64,000 nt of DNA from Gordonia hydrophobica NBRC 16057. Its GTDB lineage: Bacteria; Actinomycetota; Actinomycetes; Mycobacteriales; Mycobacteriaceae. How positions within the stretch are numbered: position 1 is the stretch's first letter; every line of letters begins with the position of its first letter. This document shows, piece after piece, positions 6,658 to 15,698 of the stretch. A model generated the notes under the pieces. That model saw nothing but the letters and a program-made list of their open reading frames with translations, was not told the origin of the DNA and ran no database searches. The DNA lies in the NCBI RefSeq assembly GCF_001592365.1, contig NZ_BCWU01000009.1:150503-214502 (forward strand), read 5' to 3'. The translations under genes and the position numbers were made by a program.

Positions 6658-8382
6658 TCAGAACCGGCCGCCGGTACCGATCCGCCCCGACGTCGACGAT
6701 CCGCCGAACGAGCCCGGACTGCGGCCGCCGGTGCTGTACCCGAGGTGGCCGCCTGCCTGCCAGGTGGCGTCGGTCGGGGAGCCCTGAAGGACGCTGTCGA
6801 CGAGCATGCCGGTGAGGACGGCGTCGGTGGCCGAGTCGTCGTGGTCGTGCTGGTCGCGCCATGCAGCGACATCGGCCAGCGCGACGGCGAGGGCCTCATC
6901 GGCGTACTCGGCGGCCTGCCGCGCATTCGAGGCGGACACCTCGTCGTCGACCGCGACCAGGTCTTGTGCGACGGACAGCAGCGTCCGCGGCCGCGCGCCG
7001 ACGGCGCCGCGTCGGGTGTCGATGAAGTCTGCTGCCAGCTGGATCCGGGCCTCGGCGGTCTCGAGGTCGCCCGTGACGTCGTGGTCGGCCGAGTCGATGG
7101 CATCGAGGAGTTTGTCTGCGGTGTCGACCGCGACCTCTGCGGACCGGATCGCCGCGCCGGCGGGTCCGCGCTGATCGGTGGGCAGGGCGGCGGCTTCGCG
7201 CCCCTGATCGACGTTGTCCTCGGCGAACTGCAGGTGGACGCGGGCCAGGTCGATGTTGTCGCGGATCGCCGTCACGTCGCCGATCGGTGCTGCGTCGTGG
7301 GCGGTGGTGAGGGCTGCGAGGGTGGCGGCCGTGCCGGGCAGCCGAGCGGCGGTCTCGGCGATGCGGTCGGCGAGAGTGTCGAGCCGCTCATCGGCGTTCG
7401 TGATCAGGTCACGCTTGGCGTCGAAGGCCTCCACTTGGGTGTCGAGTCGCGAGTCGGCGTCGGAGCACGCGGTGATGATCTCGACCAGGACGGCGCGCTG
7501 TTCGTTGTCGACGCCGGGCTGTGTGTCGAGTCGATGGCGGAGTTCGAAGGAGGAGGCGAGTGTGCGCTGCGCGTCGAGCAGAGCAGCTGCGAACGGAGCG
7601 ACGTCGGCGTCATCGAGGTCGACGACGGCGGTGGTGAGCTCGTCGGCGCTGGTGCGCACGGCGTTGTCGGTCGCGACGAGCACCTCGCGCGACCACGCAT
7701 GCAGGTCGTCGATCGGCTCTTCGGTCAGCTCGTCGACGGTCAGCGACTCGTCGGGCTTCGTGAGGTCGTCGATGTCGTCGCCGCTGCGCCGCCGCGCCAA
7801 GTAGAACAGTCCGCCGAGGATCAGTGCGAGCACGACGACGATGCCGCCCACGATCAGCCAGAAGTGCGAGTCGCTCCCGCCGGCGTCGTCGATGCCCTGG
7901 ACCGTGTCTTCGGCCGCCGCCGCCCAGTTCTTCTTCTGGAGTTCGGGCTGCAGCGCATCGGTGGCGACCGCGTCGATCTCGTCCGGTGTGAGGTCGTCGA
8001 TGGGCGTGGGTGCGGTCAACCGGTAGGCGCCGGTCGTGGTCGACACCGCGAGCAGGACGTCGCGATCTCCGAAATCGCTCAGATCGCCGGTCGCGCGCGC
8101 CCAGTCGGCGGGATTCATGCTCCCGAAGTCGTCGACGTACACGATCCACATCTGGATGCGGCGATTGCTCTCGAGCTCATCGAGTGCCGCTTCGAGTTTC
8201 TCGTGGTCCGTCTCGTTGAACACGCCGGCCGTGTCGACGACCCGGTCGGCCATGCGCAGCGGCGCCTGGGCATGCGCGGTCCCAGCGGGGCCCGCGATGG
8301 AGGTGAGCGCTGCGAGTGCGACGGCGAGGATCAAGACAAGAAGGGCCGCACCGGCGGGGCGTCGGTTGCTCGCAGAGATCAT
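6658..8382 (-). CDS. TPM-domain membrane-anchored protein
   Basis: A 574-residue exported protein. Residues 1-39 form a signal peptide ending AHA-QA; 45-165 are a TPM domain (PF04536 type, a thylakoid-associated and Psb32-like fold), with AGVFNETDHEKLEAAL and FGDRDVLLAVSTTTGAYRL. A single membrane helix spans about 174-196, so the TPM domain is outside and a long charged, helical part (200-520) faces the cytoplasm. The tail (about 540-574) is rich in Gly and Ser. Similar actinobacterial proteins occur widely; the function is not known, although some TPM domains have phosphatase activity. It stands alone between two gene groups. Confidence 0.82.
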   Translation of the reverse strand: MISASNRRPAGAALLVLILAVALAALTSIAGPAGTAHAQAPLRMADRVVDTAGVFNETDHEKLEAALDELESNRRIQMWIVYVDDFGSMNPADWARATGDLSDFGDRDVLLAVSTTTGAYRLTAPTPIDDLTPDEIDAVATDALQPELQKKNWAAAAEDTVQGIDDAGGSDSHFWLIVGGIVVVLALILGGLFYLARRRSGDDIDDLTKPDESLTVDELTEEPIDDLHAWSREVLVATDNAVRTSADELTTAVVDLDDADVAPFAAALLDAQRTLASSFELRHRLDTQPGVDNEQRAVLVEIITACSDADSRLDTQVEAFDAKRDLITNADERLDTLADRIAETAARLPGTAATLAALTTAHDAAPIGDVTAIRDNIDLARVHLQFAEDNVDQGREAAALPTDQRGPAGAAIRSAEVAVDTADKLLDAIDSADHDVTGDLETAEARIQLAADFIDTRRGAVGARPRTLLSVAQDLVAVDDEVSASNARQAAEYADEALAVALADVAAWRDQHDHDDSATDAVLTGMLVDSVLQGSPTDATWQAGGHLGYSTGGRSPGSFGGSSTSGRIGTGGRF

Positions 8383-8532
8383 GGACCCAATCTAGCCGGT
8401 GAGGCCGACAGTGCTCGTGGTGCGAGCGTCGCGCGCCGGTAACGAATCGGATGCGATCATGAAGGCGGCGCGGCGCGGGTGAACGCGCGGCTGATGTCAC
8501 CTGAACGTACGACGCGACAGGAATGGTGCACG

Positions 8533-9942
8533 ATGGGCGATCACCGGGACGTCATCGTCGTCGGCGCCGGACCCAACGGGCTCACCGCGGCGGCGGTCAT
8601 GGCGCGGGCCGGCCGATCTGTGCTCGTGCTGGAGGCTGCTGATGAGATCGGCGGCGGCGCGCGGACCGACGAGGCGTTCGGGGCGGGCATTCGCCGTGAT
8701 GTGTGCTCGGCCGTGCACCCGACCGGGTACGCCTCGCCGGCGTTCGCCGACCTGCGTCTCGCGGATCGGATCGGGTGGATCGTCCCCGAGGTCTCGGTGT
8801 CGCACGCCTTCTCTGCGCGAGACGGCCTCGGCGTCTACGTGGACCCGGTGCGACGGGCCGACGAGTTGGGGCGCGACGCCGCCCGGTGGGGGCGGACCGT
8901 CGACTTCCCGTCCGACGTCGCGGGCGATGTCCTCCGGATGCCCGGCGTTCCCCGCCGACCGCTCCCGATGGCGCGATTCGGGCCGGCCGCGGTGGCTCCG
9001 CTCGACACCTTCGTCCGCGCCGCGTTTCGTGACGAACGGACCCGCACCGCCTTCGCGGCGATCGGGGCGCATGCGGGCCGCCCGACGACGTCGGCGGCCT
9101 CCACGGCGGCCGGACTGCTGCTCGGCATGCTCACCGGATCGGGCTGGCCGGTCGCCGCCGGGGGCTCCCGGGCGATCACGGACGCGCTCGCGGCCATCGT
9201 GATCGAGAACGGAGGAAGGATCGAAACCGGTTGTCGGGTAACCGAGTTCGGGTATCTGCCGTCGGCAGAACGCATCTTCTTCGACGTCTCGCCGCGGGCT
9301 CTCGCGCAGATCATGGGGGAGCGGTTGCCGCAGCGCTACCGGCAGCGACTCGAGCGGTTCGAGTACGGCGGCGGGGTGTGCAAGGTCGACTTCCTGCTCC
9401 GAGAACCGATCCCGTGGGCGGGGCGCGCCGCGGAGTCTGCGGCAGCGACCGCGACCTTCCACCTCGCCGCTGATCGTAGGCAGATCCGTGCCACCGAGGC
9501 CGCCGTCGCAGCGGGTCGGATTCCGGATCGACCGTGGATCCTCGGCGGCGAGCCGACCCGCATCGATCCGTCGCGCGCTCCCGACGGGACGCATCTGGCG
9601 TGGGCCTACTGCCACGTGCCCGCCGGGTGCCCCACCGACGTGTCCGAGCGGATCGTCGCCGAGATCGACCGCTGCGCCCCGGGCTTCCGCGACGTGATCG
9701 CAGGCCGGATCGTCACCACCGCCACCGACCTCGAAGCCCACAACCCGAACTACGTCGGAGGCGACATCAATTGCGGTGCAGCAACTCTCAAGCAGTTGCT
9801 GGCGAGGCCCACCCCGTCACTGCGGCCGCATGCGACACCCGTGCCCGGCGTCTACCTCTGTTCCTCGGCGACGGCGCCCGGCGGCGGAGTCCACGGCATG
9901 TGCGGATATCGGGCGGCGAGGACTGCGCTCCGCGGGGGCTGA
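8533..9942 (+). CDS. Phytoene desaturase-like NAD(P)/FAD-dependent oxidoreductase
   Basis: A 469-residue flavoprotein of the phytoene dehydrogenase-related group (CrtI/amine-oxidase fold). The dinucleotide motif is VVGAGPNGLTAA near residue 9, followed by the Glu-ending strand VLVLEAADEIGGGARTDE, and the C-terminal FAD motif is around LCSSATAPGGGVHGMCGYRAA. The ATG at 8533 was chosen over an open upstream extension because the Rossmann strand then starts at the usual place. It is convergent with the LLM oxidoreductase, with three bases between the stops. No carotenoid genes are nearby, so desaturation of a carotenoid is not implied. Confidence 0.87.
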   Translation: MGDHRDVIVVGAGPNGLTAAAVMARAGRSVLVLEAADEIGGGARTDEAFGAGIRRDVCSAVHPTGYASPAFADLRLADRIGWIVPEVSVSHAFSARDGLGVYVDPVRRADELGRDAARWGRTVDFPSDVAGDVLRMPGVPRRPLPMARFGPAAVAPLDTFVRAAFRDERTRTAFAAIGAHAGRPTTSAASTAAGLLLGMLTGSGWPVAAGGSRAITDALAAIVIENGGRIETGCRVTEFGYLPSAERIFFDVSPRALAQIMGERLPQRYRQRLERFEYGGGVCKVDFLLREPIPWAGRAAESAAATATFHLAADRRQIRATEAAVAAGRIPDRPWILGGEPTRIDPSRAPDGTHLAWAYCHVPAGCPTDVSERIVAEIDRCAPGFRDVIAGRIVTTATDLEAHNPNYVGGDINCGAATLKQLLARPTPSLRPHATPVPGVYLCSSATAPGGGVHGMCGYRAARTALRGG

Positions 9943-9945
9943 CGC

Positions 9946-10743
9946 TCAGCCCTCGCGTGCGTCCCGCCAGCGCACCAATTCCGTGAGACCGGTGAGGTCG
10001 TAGTCCGGTCCGCTGCTCGAGACGGTCAGCAGACTGACGCCTTCGGCCGCCATGTCGTCGGCGAAGCGGAGTGTGGCGGCGACGTCGTCGTCCTCGAACT
10101 TGATGGCCATGGACCGTTCGATCTCTGCCGGGTCGCGCCCGACGTCGGCGCAGTGCTGGGCGAGGACCGCCGACTTGTGGCGGTACCCCTCCACGTCGAG
10201 GAACCCGTGCCAGATGTCGGCGTGTGCGGCCACGTGCCGGAGCGTCTTCTTCTCTCCGCTGCCGCCGATCATGATCGGAAGGTCGCGCAGCGGTGGGGGA
10301 TTGAGCTTCGACAGGCGGTCGGTGATGCGCGGCAGGGACGCGCCGAGGTCGTCGAGCCGGGTGCCCTTGGTGCCGAACTCGTAGCCGTACTCGGTGTAGT
10401 CGCGCTGGAACCAGCCACCGCCGAGGCCGAGGATGAGGCGGCCGCCGCTGATGTGGTCGACGGTGCGTGCCATATCGGCGAGCAGTTCGGGGTTCCGGTA
10501 GCTGTTGCAGGTGACGAGTGCACCGATCTCGACCCGGGAGGTCTGCTCGGCCCACGCGCCGAGCATCGTCCAGCACTCGAAGTGTGCGCCGTCGGGATCG
10601 CCGGTCAGGGGGAAGAAATGGTCCCAGTTGAAGATGATGTCGACGCCGGAGTCCTCGGCGCGGACCACCGCGTCGCGGATCAACTGATAGTCGGGGGCAT
10701 GCTGCGGCTGGAGTTGGACGCCGATGCGGATGCGTGAAGTCAT
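9946..10743 (-). CDS. LLM-class F420-dependent oxidoreductase
   Basis: A 265-residue TIM-barrel protein of the luciferase-like monooxygenase group, which in actinobacteria normally uses coenzyme F420. Typical segments are FNWDHFFPLTG, the LVTCNSYRNPELLADMARTVDHISGGR block (F420/flavin phosphate region) and LGLGGGWFQRDYTEYGY. In M. tuberculosis a related oxidoreductase (Rv0044c) also lies between leuS and ino1; whether they are orthologous cannot be judged here. Divergent from the methyltransferase gene. The substrate is unknown. Confidence 0.88.
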   Translation of the reverse strand: MTSRIRIGVQLQPQHAPDYQLIRDAVVRAEDSGVDIIFNWDHFFPLTGDPDGAHFECWTMLGAWAEQTSRVEIGALVTCNSYRNPELLADMARTVDHISGGRLILGLGGGWFQRDYTEYGYEFGTKGTRLDDLGASLPRITDRLSKLNPPPLRDLPIMIGGSGEKKTLRHVAAHADIWHGFLDVEGYRHKSAVLAQHCADVGRDPAEIERSMAIKFEDDDVAATLRFADDMAAEGVSLLTVSSSGPDYDLTGLTELVRWRDAREG

Positions 10744-10840
10744 GGGTTCCAGTGTGCCGTCGGACGACGGTGCTCGCTCGTTCTTGCCGCACGCGCAAAC
10801 TCACGAGACAGCGGGCGGTGGCCTGTGTCAGCGTCGAGAG

Positions 10841-11470
10841 GTGAGCGAACATCAACACACCCACGAAGACCTGCAGACGCCGGTGCATCCGGTCACCGCC
10901 GATGAGTGGGACGACCTCTACCGGACGTCCGATCGACTCTGGACCACCAACGTCAACCCGGCGGTCATCGCCGAGATCGGCGGTCTGACACCAGGATCCG
11001 CGTTCGACCTCGGCTGTGGCGAAGGAGCGGACGTCCGCTGGCTGGCGGACCAGGGCTGGACCGTCGTCGGCGCGGACATCTCCGAGGTCGCCCTCGAGCG
11101 GGCTCGGTCCATTGATTCACGTGAAACAATTACATGGATGTCATTCGACATCACGGCCGACGCCTTCGATCGGAAGTACGACCTCGTCACCGCCAGCTAC
11201 TTCCACATCGCGAGCGACGATGAGGCGACGCTGCACAAGCTCGCCGACGCCGTCGCGCCGGGTGGCACGCTGCTGGTGGTGATGCACGACCCCGAGGGCA
11301 TGCGAGCACACGGTCGCAGCCCGGACGGATTCATCTGGCCCGACGACATGGTCCGGATTCTGGGCGAGGGCTGGTCGGTCGTCACCAACGACAACCGCGA
11401 GCGCGGCATCCCCGCCGGCGGGGGCAATCACGTGAACGACGTGGTGCTGCGGATGGTGCGGGAGGGGTAG
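10841..11470 (+). CDS. SAM-dependent class I methyltransferase
   Basis: A 209-residue Rossmann-fold methyltransferase. Motif I is AFDLGCGEGADVRWLA, the acidic end of strand 2 is VVGADIS, and YDLVTASYFHI plus PGGTLLVVMHDPEG form motifs II-III. The GTG at 10841 is the preferred start, since earlier ATGs would place the gene inside the divergent LLM gene. The N-terminus is His-rich (SEHQHTHED). The family includes small-molecule and tellurite/thiopurine methyltransferase-like enzymes; the substrate cannot be named. It ends three bases from the end of the convergent response regulator. Confidence 0.82.
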   Translation: MSEHQHTHEDLQTPVHPVTADEWDDLYRTSDRLWTTNVNPAVIAEIGGLTPGSAFDLGCGEGADVRWLADQGWTVVGADISEVALERARSIDSRETITWMSFDITADAFDRKYDLVTASYFHIASDDEATLHKLADAVAPGGTLLVVMHDPEGMRAHGRSPDGFIWPDDMVRILGEGWSVVTNDNRERGIPAGGGNHVNDVVLRMVREG

Positions 11471-11473
11471 CGG

Positions 11474-12094
11474 CTAGATCCACCCTAACTCGCGCGCCTT
11501 CACTGCGGCCTCGTACCGATTCGCGACGCCCAGCTTCGACATCGCCGCCGACAGGTAATTGCGCGTGGTGCCGGGGGACAGGTGCGCGCGGGCAGCGATC
11601 TCGTCGACCGACGCGCCGTCGAGTGCGAACTCCAGGACGTCGGCCTCGCGCGCGGTGAGTGCCGAGTCGCCGGTGCTGATGGCCTCGGCGGCGAGTTCGG
11701 GATCCACGTAGCGGCCGCCGCCGTGCACGGTGCGGATGACCGAGGCGAGTGTGTTCGACGACGCGGTCTTCGGCAGAAAGCCGCGGACGCCGCCGGCGAG
11801 TGCGCGCTTCAGGTAGCCGGGACGGCCGTGGCTGGTGACGATGAGGACACCCGCGCCGGGGGACAGCTCGAGGACCTTCATCGCCGTCTCGACACCGTCG
11901 ATCCCGGGCATCTGCAGGTCGAGGACGGCGACGGCGGTGGGCTCGCCGGCGTCGACGCGCTGTCGCCACACCTCGAGCAGCTCCTCGCCGGTTCCGACGT
12001 GGGCGATCACCTCGAGGTCGTCCTCCAGGCCGAGCATCGTGGCGAGCGCCGACCTGATCAGGGTCTCGTCGTCGGCCATCAGAATCGGAATCAT
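11474..12094 (-). CDS. NarL/LuxR-type response regulator (DesR-like)
   Basis: A 206-residue two-domain regulator. The receiver has Asp8-Asp9, the phospho-acceptor Asp59 in VLDLQMPG, and a conserved Lys in GFLPKTAS. The C-terminal helix-turn-helix runs from SALTAREADVLEFALDG through RAHLSPGTTRNYLSAAMSKLG. It overlaps the histidine kinase gene by four bases and is the last gene of a five-gene coupled operon with an ABC exporter, so it most likely controls that exporter in response to the kinase. It is related to DesR, which senses membrane state in Bacillus; that link is by family only. Confidence 0.92.
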   Translation of the reverse strand: MIPILMADDETLIRSALATMLGLEDDLEVIAHVGTGEELLEVWRQRVDAGEPTAVAVLDLQMPGIDGVETAMKVLELSPGAGVLIVTSHGRPGYLKRALAGGVRGFLPKTASSNTLASVIRTVHGGGRYVDPELAAEAISTGDSALTAREADVLEFALDGASVDEIAARAHLSPGTTRNYLSAAMSKLGVANRYEAAVKARELGWI

Positions 12095-13218
12095 GCGCTC
12101 TCCCAGCGAACTTCGAGGGTGAAAACCCCGCCGTCCGAGCGGGTGTCGAGGGTGCCGCCGATCGTGGACAGTCGATCGGCGAGGCCGCGGAGGCCGGACG
12201 GCTCTCCCGCGGTCGCGGGCGCACCGTCGTTCACGATGGTGAGCCCCGAGCGGCCGAGTGCGAGCGTGGCGGCGGTCGCCGACGAGTGCCGGACGATGTT
12301 GGTGGTGCCTTCGCGGACCACCCAGGCGGCGGCTTCGTGGAACTCGGCGGGCACGGATTCGGGACTGCCTTGAATCTTGAGGCGACAGCCTGCGGCGTTC
12401 AGCAGCGACTGCGCGCCCGCCACTTCGTCGGCCAGCGCGATCCCGCGGTAGCCCCGCACCAGGGCGCGCATCTCCTCCAACGATTCGACGGCGAGGGTCT
12501 TCACCTCATCCATCTCCGCGGCGGCCCGCTCGGCGTTGCCCGGCGTGGTGGCCAGACGTGACGCGAGCTCGCTCTTGACCGCGATCGCCGAGAACGAGCG
12601 GCCGACGACGTCGTGCAGGTCGCGCCCGAACCGGAGTCGCTCCTCGGCGACCTTCAACTGGGCCTCGGTGCGTCGTGCTTCATCGAGGTCGTCGACGATC
12701 CGGAGGGTCCACAGCGACGCCGCGGTGGTTCCGATCATGAACGCGCCGATGCCGATCTGAATAACAACCCCGAGCAACGGCTTGCTGTCGTATCCGTATC
12801 CGAATGTGGTGGCGACGGCCAAGCCGACCAGGATCGGCCACCGGTACCGAATGAACGGCAGGAGTGCCAGCGCCGCGATCACCGTGGTGAACACCCCGAC
12901 GATGCGTGCCGCGTCGCCTGCTCCGCTGTGGACGGCGATCAGCCCCGCGATCCACGATGCGATGAGGATCGCGGCGCCCACGATCAGCAGTCGTCGGTCG
13001 TGCGCCGGCCGGGTGACGCCGGTCAGTTCGGGGCGCGACTGCAGAACGACGACGCCGCCGATCGACGACGCGACCGCGAGGAGACCGATGCTGTCGCGGG
13101 CACTGACGAACCAGAACAATGAGAGGCCGAGCAGGACTCCCTGCAACGTCACCCTGGTGTACAGCCGGTACTTCGCCGGACTCGAGAGGCGTTGCCAGCG
13201 GTCCGGCGTCAGATTCAT
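12091..13218 (-). CDS. Sensor histidine kinase, HisKA_3 type (DesK-like)
   Basis: A 375-residue membrane kinase. Residues 1-175 hold about six hydrophobic helices without a large outer domain, so the signal is probably in or near the membrane. The dimerisation helix has the phospho-acceptor His202 in GRDLHDVVG, and the ATPase domain ends with the G-box GLRGLADRLS. The ATG at 13218 overlaps the permease stop by four bases; an upstream start would lie deeper in the permease gene. Pairs with the response regulator at 11474-12094. The lack of a sensor domain and the linked ABC genes resemble DesK- or LiaS/BceS-type sensing of transporter or membrane state. Confidence 0.92.
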   Translation of the reverse strand: MNLTPDRWQRLSSPAKYRLYTRVTLQGVLLGLSLFWFVSARDSIGLLAVASSIGGVVVLQSRPELTGVTRPAHDRRLLIVGAAILIASWIAGLIAVHSGAGDAARIVGVFTTVIAALALLPFIRYRWPILVGLAVATTFGYGYDSKPLLGVVIQIGIGAFMIGTTAASLWTLRIVDDLDEARRTEAQLKVAEERLRFGRDLHDVVGRSFSAIAVKSELASRLATTPGNAERAAAEMDEVKTLAVESLEEMRALVRGYRGIALADEVAGAQSLLNAAGCRLKIQGSPESVPAEFHEAAAWVVREGTTNIVRHSSATAATLALGRSGLTIVNDGAPATAGEPSGLRGLADRLSTIGGTLDTRSDGGVFTLEVRWESA

Positions 13219-14018
13219 TCTCGATCGTCCCAGCGGAAGCACTTGTAGACGAGAGCGATCGAGACGGCGGTCCATACCGCCAGTGTGACAAGAGGCTGGC
13301 CGATTTCGCTGAACGACCCGACGAAATCGGTCGCCGCGGCGTCGGATCCGGCGATCGCGGTCTTGCCTGCGGCACCGAGATTGACCAGGTCGCTCACCGC
13401 TGCGAAGGGTGTGTAACCGAGGATCTCGGCGGCCCGCTCGGGCAGGACGGCGCGCATGTTGCCTGCGCCGACCATCGCCAGGGCGATCACGGGCAGCGAC
13501 GTGATTTGGGCGGCTTCGGCGTTCTTAGTGAACGCGGTCGTGGCGAGCGCGAGAAGGGTGAACAGGACGCTGCCGACGGCGAGACCGAGGACCATCAGCA
13601 CGGGGTTGACCGGCGCCGGGGCGCCGAAGGCGTACACCACGGAGGCCACCACGATCGCGGTGGCGGTGGTGACGGCGACGCCCGGCATCGCCGGCGCGGT
13701 GAGGATCTGCCAGTCGGCGGCCTCACCGGTCCGCAGCCGTTTGAGGACGCCTTCGCCGCGCCGCGTCGTCACAAGGGAGAGCACGGTGTAGAACTGCACG
13801 AACATCAGCGCGAACAGGGCATACATGTCGAAGGTGGCGCCGACCGATTCGGCGGTGACGCCGTCCCGCTTGGTCAGCAGGAACATTCCCAGCGGCATCA
13901 CGACGGGGAAGATCAGAGCGGTGACGACGAGTGTCTTGTTCCGGCGGAACTGGGTGAACTCGGCGGTCGCGAGCGCGGCGAGAGGCCGCCGGCGGTAGCC
14001 GGTCGCAGCGGTGGTCAT
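13215..14018 (-). CDS. ABC-2 type exporter permease
   Basis: A 267-residue membrane protein with about six helices of the ABC-2 family: helix 1 is LVVTALIFPVVMPLGMFLL, followed by MYALFALMFVQFYTVL and the conserved loop VTTRRGEGVLKRLRTG. It overlaps both neighbours by four bases and forms a transporter with the ATPase encoded just upstream. Substrates of such two-component-linked exporters are often antibiotics, peptides or lipids; nothing in the sequence tells which. Confidence 0.9.
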   Translation of the reverse strand: MTTAATGYRRRPLAALATAEFTQFRRNKTLVVTALIFPVVMPLGMFLLTKRDGVTAESVGATFDMYALFALMFVQFYTVLSLVTTRRGEGVLKRLRTGEAADWQILTAPAMPGVAVTTATAIVVASVVYAFGAPAPVNPVLMVLGLAVGSVLFTLLALATTAFTKNAEAAQITSLPVIALAMVGAGNMRAVLPERAAEILGYTPFAAVSDLVNLGAAGKTAIAGSDAAATDFVGSFSEIGQPLVTLAVWTAVSIALVYKCFRWDDRE

Positions 14019-14968
14019 GAGAGCGCTCCGATCGTGTTGTCGACGGTGGGTTGGGCGGTCGTGGCGTCGTCTCCGGGCTCGTCGGCGACGTCCAGGAAGA
14101 CCGACTCGAGCGACGCGGCGCGGGCGGTGAGGCCGTCGAGGATCAGATGGTTGTCGCGCGCCCACGACAGCAGTTCCAGCAGGTGCGCCTGCAGGTGGTG
14201 CGTCTTGATCTCGACCCGTGCGCCCGCGTTGATCTGGACCGCCGACAACTGCGGCAGCGTGAGGCCGGGATGGTCGAAGGAGATGGTGGCCGGATGGTCG
14301 GCGACGATGTCGCGCAGGGTCCCCTCGCGACGGATCCGACCGCCGTGCATGATCGCGATCCGATCAGCGAGCTCTTCAGCCTCGTCGAGGTAATGCGTGG
14401 TGAGCACCATCGTCACGCCGGAGGCCTTGAGGTCGGCCAGCAGCTGCCATGTGGCACGACGGTTCTCTGGGTCGAGGCCGGTGGTCGGCTCGTCGAGGAA
14501 CAGGAGTTTGGGCTGCCCGAGGAGCGCGCACGCGAGGTCGACGCGGCGCTGTTCGCCGCCGGAGAGGGAGCCGACGCGGACGTCGGCCCGGTCCGTGAGA
14601 TGCACTTTGGTGAGGACGTCGTCGATCGTCGTCGGGTGGGTGCACGTGCCGCGCCACATCTGCAGCGTCTCGGCGACGGTGAGCTCGGCGGGGAGACCGC
14701 CGGACTGCAGCATGATGCCGATGTCGGGGCGGATGGCGCGGCGGTCGCGCACGGGGTGGAGTCCGAAGACGGCGATGGTGCCGTCATCGGCCGTGGACAG
14801 ACCCTCTAGGAGATCGAGTGTCGACGTCTTGCCTGCTCCGTTGGTGCCGAGCAGCGCGAATACTTCGCCGGCCTGCACGTCGAGGTCGATCCCGCGGACG
14901 GCGTGAAAGGCGTCGGGGCCGTGTCCGTACCAGCGGTGCACGCCACGAGCGGAGATGATCGGGCTCAT
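14015..14968 (-). CDS. ABC transporter ATP-binding protein
   Basis: A 317-residue ATPase of the CcmA/DrrA type that powers the ABC-2 permease encoded next. Walker A is GTNGAGKT (41-48), the signature LSGGEQRR and Walker B LLFLDEPTTGLDPENR are intact, with the switch His in TTHYLDEA. A ~90-residue C-terminal extension after residue 230 resembles the regulatory domain of drug exporters. It overlaps the permease by four bases and the upstream small gene by one base (TGATG). Confidence 0.93.
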   Translation of the reverse strand: MSPIISARGVHRWYGHGPDAFHAVRGIDLDVQAGEVFALLGTNGAGKTSTLDLLEGLSTADDGTIAVFGLHPVRDRRAIRPDIGIMLQSGGLPAELTVAETLQMWRGTCTHPTTIDDVLTKVHLTDRADVRVGSLSGGEQRRVDLACALLGQPKLLFLDEPTTGLDPENRRATWQLLADLKASGVTMVLTTHYLDEAEELADRIAIMHGGRIRREGTLRDIVADHPATISFDHPGLTLPQLSAVQINAGARVEIKTHHLQAHLLELLSWARDNHLILDGLTARAASLESVFLDVADEPGDDATTAQPTVDNTIGALS

Positions 14969-15249
14969 CACGCGGCCCACCTGGTGCGGATGCCGATGAT
15001 CCAGCGGACGCCCATGTAGGCGGCGACGATGACCGACGCGGCGATGACGAAACCCATCGCCGGTTGCGCGATGGCGAAGATGAGTGCGAGCAGCAGCGCG
15101 GTCACCGCGAGGACGAAGAGTTCGCGTGATCGCGTCGGCGCCGGGCCGAAGCGGCAGCAGTCCATGAAGAGGTCGTGGAAGGAGGCGTCGCGAAATCCTG
15201 CTTCCGGTCGGGGGTGGTCGGTGCCGGGGTGCTGTGCCGTGGAGTTCAT
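14968..15249 (-). CDS. Small membrane protein heading the ABC-two-component operon
   Basis: A 93-residue protein with a polar N-terminal ~40 residues, containing a Cys pair (FMDCCRFGP), and two hydrophobic helices (about 47-66 and 68-87) ending in RTRWAA. Its stop overlaps the ATPase start by one base, so it is the first translated gene of the operon. It has no recognised family. Its position suggests an accessory subunit or sensor partner of the exporter; this is inference. Confidence 0.7.
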   Translation of the reverse strand: MNSTAQHPGTDHPRPEAGFRDASFHDLFMDCCRFGPAPTRSRELFVLAVTALLLALIFAIAQPAMGFVIAASVIVAAYMGVRWIIGIRTRWAA

Positions 15250-15377
15250 GCTTCTCACTCTCGCGGGATCCGCCGGCCTCCTGTAGTGCGCGCAGTCATG
15301 ACTTCACGTGAGTTCTGCACAGCTTCGGCATGACAAATGTCATCACGAGAGCTTGCAGAGAGTCGCGCGGTCCGGGG

Positions 15378-15671
15378 TCACCGATCGGGCTGGTTCGCGC
15401 GTTTCCACGCGGTGTACTTCTCCGGGAGACACACGGCGCAGGGGCGGAATCCGGCGGCGATCGCGGTGGCTTCGTCGGCGAAGAAGACGCGGTTCTCGAG
15501 GTACCCGCCCTTCGCGATGGCGCGCAGCGCCGACGGGCAGTCCAACCGCCCGTAGATGCGTCCGGCATGGTGGCCGCCGAGAGTCCCGGGCGTTGCACTC
15601 ACGAGCGGCTGCCGATTCTCGTCCAGGAGCAGGTACGTCGTGGCGGTCACGGTTCCATCATGCGCGCGCAC
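15378..15671 (-). CDS. Ada-type zinc-binding mini-protein
   Basis: A 97-residue protein consisting almost only of an Ada metal-binding-like fold. Cys45 in LDCPSALRAI, then VFFADEATAIAAGFRPC with Cys78 and Cys81 in the CAVC motif give three of the four zinc ligands of the methylphosphotriester sensor domain of Ada. There is no methyltransferase or AraC domain. It is 27 bp from the end of the DUF222/HNH gene on the same strand. It may bind DNA or act as a structural zinc domain; the fourth ligand is not obvious. Confidence 0.7.
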   Translation of the reverse strand: MRAHDGTVTATTYLLLDENRQPLVSATPGTLGGHHAGRIYGRLDCPSALRAIAKGGYLENRVFFADEATAIAAGFRPCAVCLPEKYTAWKRANQPDR

Positions 15672-15698
15672 GGCTCCTGCCCGCTGCCCGACGAGAAG

